Source: Durusdinium trenchii (lineage: Eukaryota > Sar > Dinophyceae > Suessiales > Symbiodiniaceae). Taken from it: a stretch of DNA of 64,000 nt. Of the stretch, positions 9,286 to 17,400 are shown piece after piece. The first letter of the stretch is position 1; every line of letters begins with the position of its first letter. The notes beneath the pieces were generated by a model. That model made no database searches and was not told where the DNA came from. It worked only from the letters and a program-made list of their open reading frames with translations. The DNA is taken from NCBI GenBank assembly GCA_963970005.1, contig CAXAMN010000003.1, forward strand, positions 48,344 through 112,343. Reading direction: 5' to 3'. Both the position numbers and the translations under genes were made by a program.

Positions 9286-12200
9286 ACTGGAAAGTCAATT
9301 TTCCGTGTTGTGCAAGAGAAGAGAATTCGTTTTGAATTAGAACCGGAGGTACACACCTTTCCTGTTTGGAAGGAAATGTACCGGCATGTAGTGAATAAGA
9401 GCAAGAAGCGGAACCTGTTCCGGACCACTGAGGAATGCCCAAAGTCCCGCGAGTGTGACACTAAGGACGCCATTTTGGCAGCGGAGTCACTTAGGCAGAT
9501 GCTCGTTTCGATGGATACCGAGGAGCCTGCGTGTGATTTCCTTTGTGAACATTCCCCAGAAGGCCCCGATGATTTGTGCTGCACGAAGTGCAGAACAGTC
9601 GTCGGAGAACAGGTGCCGTCATGTGCTCGCTTAACAGCGATGCCAAACATGGTTGGTATGGAGAAGTGGCTGGGTGACACTGGCACTGACCAGGACATCG
9701 TAGGTAAGGACTCTAAGACAGTCAACAGGGCCACCAAGATATTCAAATCCAACGAGCCAATCTCCCTTACTACTGCCAATGGACCTATCACTGCTGACGA
9801 AGTAGTAGAGGTGATCTTGCCAGGGTTATGTGAATCCTTCAACCCCTACATTCTCCAAAGTACTCCCTCTGCACTTTCAATTGGTTTGAGGTGCTTAGAA
9901 CAGGGATATGATTTTGTTTGGGGAAAGGACACTACTCCCATATTTCTTCGACCTGATGGACAATGCGTTAAATTCAAATTGCAAGGTAGGGTTCCATATA
10001 TTGATGAAACATGTACCCCATTCTCAATTCCTGAATCACTGAGGACTCGCCTTACTAAGGTACTCGATTCCATCCACCAGTTCACCATCGACCAGGGCTA
10101 CGCCATGGCCAGCCATGAGTCCGAACCCGAGGAAGACCAAGAGGAGGCTGACGAAGCTGGCGTAGATGCCAATGCCGATGATGGACAGGAGGACGAAGAG
10201 GACAGTGACCCAGAAGTTGAGGTTCCTTTTGATTTTGAAGACGTTCCCGTAGCAGGGGAGAAGACCGAAGAGCAACTTCGAAAGGAAGCAAAATCAGGGG
10301 CGCATCAATTCACACATCGACCAAAGAATCCCTACTGCGATGTTTGTAGCGAAGCTAAAATGCTTGCTCCCTACGGTAGAAGCGTAGGCGGATCACAACA
10401 TGTTTTGGCGCGTGGGTTTGGCGACCACATAGTGTGCGACCATGTTATTCCCAAAGATATTGAAGAAGGCATAGAAGGCCAAACGTCAATGTTGGTGATC
10501 AAAGATATTTATACTCAATACAGATGTGTTTACCCTTCTGAAAACAAGACTGCCGATTCTATTGTTAAGGCTTTCAAACATTTTCTGAAGACTTCTGATA
10601 TTGTTGGTATAGTGTACACCGACAATGCTCCAGAAATGCTGGATGCCATAGAAGAACTTGGTTTCAAACACCAGACTTCTGTTGAATATCAACATTCCAC
10701 CAAAGCGGTTGTTGAGCGTGAAGTCCGCACCATTCTGGAAGGGGCGCGCTCCAACCTCCTCCAGGCCAACATGCCTCTTTCTTTGTGGCCTTATGCCTCC
10801 AAACATCATGCGATGGCCATAAACATTGTAAAACAATTGAATGGTGGTGATCCACCATGGGCACTTCGTTTTGACAACGGATTTCTTGGTAGGCAACTTC
10901 CTTTTGGATGCCTCCTTTTCTTTTGGGAAGGTAAGTACGAACCAAAGAGAGGAAAGTTTGCCCCCAATGCCAAGAGAGGTGTTTTCTTAGGATACAACAT
11001 TCAGGCCGGACATGTTTGGAGGGGAGAGTATTTGGTTGCTAATGTTGATGGTCTTGAATATTTCCTGAAAGAAGGGCATCTTAAAACGATTAGGACGAAA
11101 CGCGTCGCCCTTCCAGATGGAGACTTCATCTTCCCTCTTCACTTCAAGGAAAAGCCAATACTTGACCTTCAAGATCTGGACTACCAGCCCGAGGCAGATG
11201 ACGACGATGATGACGACGACGCTCCTCAAGATGATGGTCCTCCAGATCCTCGGTCAGGCGCGCCTGAAGGTGAAGCAGATGTTCCTGAGATTGCAGTAGA
11301 GGAACCAGCCAGCGTAGAAGCTGAGCCGCCAAAAGAGAAAGGGAAGGAAAAGAAAGAAAGGGAACCAACCTTGTTTGAACTTTATTATGACCCATCTGTC
11401 CACCCACACATGTTTCCTGACGGAAAACCAGTTCCAAAGGGTTATGTTTATGATGGTGTTCGACTTGTCAAAGAAAGAAAAGGTTCAAAGAGGGTTCCTG
11501 GATTCCCAACCGATTTATGGCAAAACTTAAGCCACAAGCAACGCAAGAAGGCATGGGACGACTACCAATCAGAACTCGAAGAGAAAAGAAAGAAAGAAGA
11601 AGCTGAGGCTGTTGAGAAAGCTTCCATAGAAGGAAGCCCAAGTGAAACTCCCCCAGCTATGGTAGCCGCTCCCGCTATGCCTGTAGAACATAACGTATAT
11701 GAACCTCACCGGAGCGACATGCGACAGCTAGTAGAGGATAAGATCAAAGAACTTACTGACGAAGCTAACACTAGTCTGTTTGCCGCTGTTGTTCAACTCC
11801 TTGTCAAACCCAAGTTCCAATCCTGCTTTGCTGCTGTAGCTAAAGTGTTGAACAAGAAAGAGATCGCAGCGTCCAAGGAAGCTCAGGCATCATTGGATAA
11901 GGAGTGGGATAAGCTTCTAAACAAGAAGACATGGGATCAGGAACGGGTCAAGGAGTGTAGACGTGTGGTTGATGAGGCACGTAGAAAAGGTGAGAAGGTT
12001 CATATTGGTAGAATCTTTGAAATATGCACTCTTAAAGGTAGTGAGTTGCCAGAAGGAAACCCTCAAAGAAAGTATAAGGGTAGATCATGTTTTCAAGGTA
12101 ACAATGTGTTTGATGAGAATTCTGACTATGCTATTTTCTCTGAGATGTCATCCTCACCCGCTTCGATGGAAGCCGCCAAGATCTTAGATGCGTTCGGATC

Positions 12201-12339
12201 TCAGCCTGGGTATTCTAAGGAACAAGCGGATGCTCGGCAAGCATATACCCAAGCCGCATTCACCGGCGTGCCCACATGGTTGAGACTCCTAAGGATCGAT
12301 GGCCCAAGGGTTGGAAAGGTAAATATAATGATCCTTTAG
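9286..12339 (+). CDS. Pol part 1: protease, integrase, N-terminal reverse transcriptase
   Basis: This continues in the Gag frame directly after the TAG at 9283-9285; no ATG near the start is convincing. Near 9540-9620 is a cysteine cluster. DTGTDQDIVG at 9676 is the aspartic protease active site. The integrase HHCC zinc motif is at 10303-10347 and the integrase core follows. Acidic runs occur at 10110-10240 and 11190-11330. From about 11860 the reverse transcriptase starts (LNKKTWD..., then DARQAYTQAAF, equivalent to the DVKTAFL block holding the first catalytic Asp). The frame then drifts off at about 12286 and stops at 12339, while the next frame carries on with conserved RT sequence. It makes the integration and copying enzymes of the element. 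Confidence 0.93.
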   Translation, partial: TGKSIFRVVQEKRIRFELEPEVHTFPVWKEMYRHVVNKSKKRNLFRTTEECPKSRECDTKDAILAAESLRQMLVSMDTEEPACDFLCEHSPEGPDDLCCTKCRTVVGEQVPSCARLTAMPNMVGMEKWLGDTGTDQDIVGKDSKTVNRATKIFKSNEPISLTTANGPITADEVVEVILPGLCESFNPYILQSTPSALSIGLRCLEQGYDFVWGKDTTPIFLRPDGQCVKFKLQGRVPYIDETCTPFSIPESLRTRLTKVLDSIHQFTIDQGYAMASHESEPEEDQEEADEAGVDANADDGQEDEEDSDPEVEVPFDFEDVPVAGEKTEEQLRKEAKSGAHQFTHRPKNPYCDVCSEAKMLAPYGRSVGGSQHVLARGFGDHIVCDHVIPKDIEEGIEGQTSMLVIKDIYTQYRCVYPSENKTADSIVKAFKHFLKTSDIVGIVYTDNAPEMLDAIEELGFKHQTSVEYQHSTKAVVEREVRTILEGARSNLLQANMPLSLWPYASKHHAMAINIVKQLNGGDPPWALRFDNGFLGRQLPFGCLLFFWEGKYEPKRGKFAPNAKRGVFLGYNIQAGHVWRGEYLVANVDGLEYFLKEGHLKTIRTKRVALPDGDFIFPLHFKEKPILDLQDLDYQPEADDDDDDDDAPQDDGPPDPRSGAPEGEADVPEIAVEEPASVEAEPPKEKGKEKKEREPTLFELYYDPSVHPHMFPDGKPVPKGYVYDGVRLVKERKGSKRVPGFPTDLWQNLSHKQRKKAWDDYQSELEEKRKKEEAEAVEKASIEGSPSETPPAMVAAPAMPVEHNVYEPHRSDMRQLVEDKIKELTDEANTSLFAAVVQLLVKPKFQSCFAAVAKVLNKKEIAASKEAQASLDKEWDKLLNKKTWDQERVKECRRVVDEARRKGEKVHIGRIFEICTLKGSELPEGNPQRKYKGRSCFQGNNVFDENSDYAIFSEMSSSPASMEAAKILDAFGSQPGYSKEQADARQAYTQAAFTGVPTWLRLLRIDGPRVGKVNIMIL
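9640..10060 (+). other. aspartic protease domain
   Basis: The active-site Asp is in DTGTDQDIVG (codon at 9676), followed by a beta-rich region with ITADEVVEVILPG and a second hydrophobic turn (SIGLRCLEQGYDFVWG). This is the usual single-domain retroviral-type protease that works as a dimer and cuts the polyprotein. Confidence 0.8.
10290..10830 (+). other. integrase: HHCC zinc motif and DDE core
   Basis: The zinc motif is H-x3-H-x6-C-x2-C (10303-10347, HQFTH...CDVC). The catalytic triad is Asp in VCDHV (10438), Asp in YTDNAPE (10621) and Glu in VVEREVR (10714). The last two are separated by about 30 residues, slightly short of the usual 35. Order before RT marks the element as copia-type rather than gypsy-type. 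Confidence 0.9.
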
Positions 12340-12760
12340 TACCAATGTTGTTAGCTTTGTACGGACACCCCGATAGTGGTGGTATTTGGGAAGCGTACTT
12401 CGAAAAGCAAATCGGTAAGAAGGGATGGCAATCCGTCTTGAAAGAGATTTGGCGTTCAGTTTTCTACCATCCAGAGTTTGATGCACTTCTTGTTGTCTAT
12501 GTAGACGACCTCAAGCTCGCTGCACCCACCAAGAAGATCAAAACGGCTTGGAAGTCAATTTCTAGTATGATTGACATTGATGAACCAGAACCTTTCAATA
12601 GGTATTTCGGATGCGAGCATAGGGAAGAGCGAAACATCAAACTCGACATCAAAGAGCACCCATTCTATGACATCTTCAGCACGGGTAAATCCGTTGCCGC
12701 ACAAACGCGAACTGAAGACTATTGGTCTTATGATGAGGAACAAAACACATATACTAGACA
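11860..12760 (+). other. reverse transcriptase domain, split by a frame change
   Basis: The N-terminal blocks are in the 9286-12339 frame and the remainder is in the 12276-14426 frame. The conserved WPKGW, YGHPDSG and YVDDLKLA (12498-12520, catalytic Asp pair) blocks are present. The break lies between LRL and PKDRWPKGW at 12286-12290. Confidence 0.9.
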
Positions 12761-14426
12761 TCACGTGTATCCTAGGAAAAGAAGATTTGTTCCCGTGGAC
12801 CAAGGTCTGACTGTGCCTTGCCAGCACTTCCTTGAACTAAGGACAACCATCAAGGACAACGAGGACACTGAGGTGCAAGATGATTGGACCGTCAATGGTG
12901 CCTTTAACGAGGGGGGCTGGTGGACCGGCAAAACAGTCTTTCAGTGCTGCCCTAACCGGCAAGCCGAAATAGACTACCCAGAGGGGTATGCCATGGCTGG
13001 CAAAAAGAAAACTGGAGTAAGAAACAAGACTTCAGCTAAACAAGCTGCACGTGCACAAAAGTTCACCAACATGTCTGACCTCCCGGTCGTCAAAGGTGAA
13101 TGCATGCGCAAGCAAGTCAACTGTGTATATTATGATATGCACGATTTCTTATCATCACGCGTAGATGCATACTGCGATTTAGCTAAGGTCAAACGCAAGG
13201 ACCTCAGGAAAGCTTCCACTCCGTTTCATGAGCTTAGAATTGCAAGACCTCGTGAAAACGAGGAGCAGCCTGAGGGTCGTTTGAAAGGGATTGCCAGCCG
13301 GATCCTTATGAAAGTTTTGTTCGCAGCGCGTATGGCGCGCTATGATTTGTTGCGAGCGACTCAGTCATTAGCCTCAAGGGTTACAAAATGGTCACCTGAT
13401 TGTGATGCAGGGTTGCATAGGTTAATTTCATATATTAATTGTTCATTAGACATGACCATGCGGGGATTCATGGGCGATAAGTTTTCAGAATGTCAACTTT
13501 GGCTTTTTGCTGATGCAGACTTTGCAGGGGAATATGACAACAAGAGTACTACTGGAACGTTTATGGCATTAGTTGGACCCAACACTTATTGGCCTATTAA
13601 TGCGTTTAGCAAGAAGCAAACCGCCACTGCTATGTCTAGTACGGAAGCCGAAGTTGTTGCCGCTAATCACGCTGTTCGTGCTCAAGGCCTACCCTCGCTA
13701 TCGCTTTTCAATTACTTGATCGCTATGAGCGACCCTAAGTGTCCGCCCCAGGCCAAAACGCGTCGAGCTGGCGTAGCTGCCAAGCCGAAGGCGCCTACGT
13801 TGCACGAACCCGTGTCGATCGCTCGAATCGATCGCGAGTTGGATGAGATTAGGTACGGTTTTCTCCATGACGGTCCTGAAAGTGTTGCTAATGTTAACCA
13901 CCTTCAAGTTCGTTTAGGACCATGCTTTACTATTCGTTTTATGGAGGACAACCAAGCTACCATCACCATCCTTTCTAATGGTAACTCTGTCAACATGCGT
14001 CACACTGACCGTACTCAACGTGTTTCATTTAGCTGGTTAAAGGAAACCTTTGATAGTGACCAATTCGATTTGATAAATGTGAATACCCTCCATCAAGCTG
14101 CGGATGTTCTTACCAAACCTTTTACTTCCCCCCAGAAATGGAATTCAGCACTGTATATGTTGAACATGGTGCCATATACCTACAAACAACCCAAAAGCAA
14201 GGGTAACTCCTTGGCCGTGACGCCCTCAAGGGGCGATCCTGTGCAGTACTTCGACATCTCAACCCCTGATAATTCTGACAATGAGGAATTGGATCAGGGG
14301 GGCAATGCACTGCCCAGTCAGCAACCCAAGACAAAACAAAGGCTCATGGTCGAATGGTGTTGTTCACCTGACTCCAAGCTCGGACAACAAAGGGCCGCTT
14401 CTAAAGGATGTACTGTCTTTATTTAG
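12276..14426 (+). CDS. Pol part 2: C-terminal reverse transcriptase and RNase H
   Basis: Carries on the RT domain one frame behind part 1 (a one-base loss in this copy). YVDD is at 12498. Between RT and RNase H is a lysine-rich insert that includes a DYW...RHH..PRKRRFVP segment (12714-12800) resembling the end of Gag. RNase H has ADADFAG (13509), STEAEV (about 13638), EDNQATI (about 13945) and a RHTDR helix. It degrades the RNA strand of the hybrid. After RNase H the frame continues through LMVEWCCSPDSKLG and stops at TAG 14424-14426, while the +1 frame continues the same protein. The start at 12276 is only the first ATG in this frame and not a real initiation site. Confidence 0.92.
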   Translation: MVETPKDRWPKGWKGKYNDPLVPMLLALYGHPDSGGIWEAYFEKQIGKKGWQSVLKEIWRSVFYHPEFDALLVVYVDDLKLAAPTKKIKTAWKSISSMIDIDEPEPFNRYFGCEHREERNIKLDIKEHPFYDIFSTGKSVAAQTRTEDYWSYDEEQNTYTRHHVYPRKRRFVPVDQGLTVPCQHFLELRTTIKDNEDTEVQDDWTVNGAFNEGGWWTGKTVFQCCPNRQAEIDYPEGYAMAGKKKTGVRNKTSAKQAARAQKFTNMSDLPVVKGECMRKQVNCVYYDMHDFLSSRVDAYCDLAKVKRKDLRKASTPFHELRIARPRENEEQPEGRLKGIASRILMKVLFAARMARYDLLRATQSLASRVTKWSPDCDAGLHRLISYINCSLDMTMRGFMGDKFSECQLWLFADADFAGEYDNKSTTGTFMALVGPNTYWPINAFSKKQTATAMSSTEAEVVAANHAVRAQGLPSLSLFNYLIAMSDPKCPPQAKTRRAGVAAKPKAPTLHEPVSIARIDRELDEIRYGFLHDGPESVANVNHLQVRLGPCFTIRFMEDNQATITILSNGNSVNMRHTDRTQRVSFSWLKETFDSDQFDLINVNTLHQAADVLTKPFTSPQKWNSALYMLNMVPYTYKQPKSKGNSLAVTPSRGDPVQYFDISTPDNSDNEELDQGGNALPSQQPKTKQRLMVEWCCSPDSKLGQQRAASKGCTVFI
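13500..14110 (+). other. RNase H domain
   Basis: Catalytic acidic residues are in DADFAG, STEAEV and EDNQA, with the final helix containing RHTDRTQRVSFSWLKE. The spacing and the ADVLTKPF ending are typical of Ty1/copia RNase H. Confidence 0.9.
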
Positions 14427-17400
14427 GGTTACTGAAAATGAGGACGCCACGACAAGGAAATGCGTTGAACAAATGACACAAAAGACAATTCAGTTTTGGA
14501 AGGAAAATGGCAAATGTAACGTGCACGTCCACATTTCACTTCCATGTACGGGAGGATGCCCATGGAACAATGTGAATAAGGACTTGCCAGGTGGGAAAGA
14601 AAGGATACAACAGCATCAAAAGAAATTCGCTGCCCTTCTTAAGAACGCTGATAAGTTTCTTGAAGGCATATCCGTTGTTAAACCCACCATTTCATTTGAG
14701 CTTCCTTCATTTTGTGAATATTGGAAATGGAAAAGTGTGAAGAACTTTAAACGTAAGTATCGTCTTGTTGACTACAAACTTCATGGGTGTCAAGTTGGGG
14801 TGACGGACGAACATGGGACACCAATTAAGAAGGGTTGGACAGTTGCATCCGACGTTGAGGCGTTTGCTGCTCTCGAACAGCTTAGGTGCGACGGACAGCA
14901 TGTACACGCTCAGTCACGTGGTAAGGCACTTAGGGATGCAGAAGGGTACACATTTAAATTAACTGATAAGATACACACCATGTTTAGGAACTTGTGTTCA
15001 CGTGTGTATGCTCAACCCTGTACTGAGGAGCCCACTGTTCATGCCGCATGCGCCACCACCACTCACACCCGCACTTGCACTCACACTCATACTCACACCC
15101 ACACCTACTCCACTTATCACCTCCACCATTCTCACATACCTCATACTACTTCCACTCGACGTCACAGTTCACGAACTAAGGTGCTGCTTAGGTCACTTGC
15201 TTCTCGCGCGGTCGGTGCTTCGCTCGCCAAGCACCCTTCATCGGGTTGCCAAGCCATGGGCGACCTGACGGAGGACGACCTGCTGCAGATCGAGTGGGAC
15301 CAGTATAGCAACGAGCCCATCGAGAGGTATTTATCGGTCAACCACTCTCCGGAAACGGAGTCGCGTTGGACAAAGTTTATTGCATACGCAGTTTATCAAG
15401 GTATGCTATTGACCGAAGAGGGCTCGAAACAGCACCACGACCAATTGGTGGAACTGCTGCGCGCAGTATATCCAGTCATGTTGTACGATTGTTGGGTGCG
15501 TGACTACATATTTACGGAATCAATGATGGGCCTTACAACCATTCATCCGTCTGCGTTTGGTCACCTGAATGTGCTTGCGGAAACGCAACGCCGGAAGGCC
15601 GTGGTCATCGTCACCGATTCTATTTTGTGCTTCCTTAACGGGAAGCGAAGTCGTACAGCCTATGAGCCGTTACAAGAGTTCAATGTCGCTTTCGGCGGAG
15701 ACTGGGACTTCATCGAGGTCAAGATCGTATGGGGTGCTGAGTTACCTCGTTTAATGGCAGAGTACAAGGCTGCTGTTGCTCGCGTAAATGCGAGGGCCTT
15801 GCTCAACATGAGGGATCCCGCAAGGGATACCCCGCGCATCTTTGGTTTAATTTGGTGGAACGGCAACGACCTCGTCGGCAGGAACGGAATCACGCCCAAT
15901 GATTCTACGTGGCGCTATGAGGCTGCAAATCCCGACAGACTCGGTACGCAGGCGCGCATCCTTGGCAACGTTAAACTGTTAGCCGAATGCAAGGAGATCT
16001 CCGACGAGCTCTGCTGTATATGTGGAATATCTTCTTATCTTTTTGAGTTGCCTTCGTTTGTCGATATTTTCTGGGCAGAAATCAACGACATCATTGAGAG
16101 TCTCGGCATACACCGATTCCAGCCTGACAATCTGGTTTACCAATCCGATAAAGTTGATCAATGGCATATGCGAAAGACGCAGGAAAACATCGATCGCTTC
16201 GTGAACTATGTGACCTCGATTGTCAAATTGTCGTACCATGTGAACGTCGTTGAAGCTTCTCGAGAGGGAATTGCCGCGCTCAACAGGGTGAGAAGATTTA
16301 AATACAGTTGGGATTCCTCAGCGACAGTCAAAATACCGGAATCGTATTTACAACTTATCAATGAATTTGTTGAACAGCGAAACGCGCGAATGCAACAGAC
16401 GTTGGGGAAGAGCAGGCAGTTTACTGTCGAGGAAGTACAAGCGTACAGCCCCTTTGAGACGAATGACGTGTCAGTCGAAGAGCTCAAGGCCTCCGTTAAC
16501 CTGGAAGGCGAAGATCCTCAAGATGTGTTGCAGTTTGTCAATGTTGTACCTGTTATTGAGCTACCGGAGGAACAGCCCGCATTGGACGAGCCGATGGATG
16601 ACGTTGCGACAGCCGACGTAAAAGTCGAGCCGAAGGTTGAGGAAATCGACGCGGACGTTGAGATGCCCGATAGCTATACAGGCGCAACCGACGAAGTACC
16701 TGGGCCTGATACTGGTATCGCAGGCGTAAATGCCTTGCCGACAGCACCAGAACCTGATCCACAGATGGCGAAGATCGAGGCCGAGGTTCTTGATGTTTTG
16801 GCTGATGATGAAACGACTGTTGAAGAAGGTGCAACCGGAGATGTTCCTATGATCCCTACGGACGCGGACCAACCCGCAGACGGTCAAGCGTCTTCATCTG
16901 ACCCGAGACCACCATTGCCGCGATTGCGAGGCAAAGGGCAGGGACAAGGCACCCCTTCGGCCGCTCCCGTAACGGGGAGCTTTCTTGCACCTGAGAACAA
17001 CGACAACCCCGACTTGAAATTTTCTGGAAAAGGGAAGGGCGTTCTCGTTCGCGAGACGAAGCCTAACCCCGAGTACAAAAATATGCAGGTCGAGGTTGAA
17101 GAGGTTCTCGGAAGGTATCCTTACCCGGATCACCTACTCAAGGCCATCGGGAATGGCAACATCCAACTCCTCGAGGATGAGCTGGGCCGCGACGCCAAGC
17201 AGTACGTGCTGTACCACGTTACTGGCCATAGGTACTATTATGTATATGAGGATTATCATCATGGGCCTTGGGAGTGGTGCTGCTCCTGGCCACCTCATGT
17301 TCGTCGCGGTATTTCTGGTCTTCTTCGTGGACACGTCCCAGACGTCAGTATTTATGATCCGGCGTGTTATTTGCCAATTTACAAACTACTAGATTTGGCG

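Noticed and set aside
12276..12339. Programmed -1 ribosomal frameshift site in pol
   Set aside because: No slippery heptamer is visible and the break lies inside the RT fold, so an indel is simpler.
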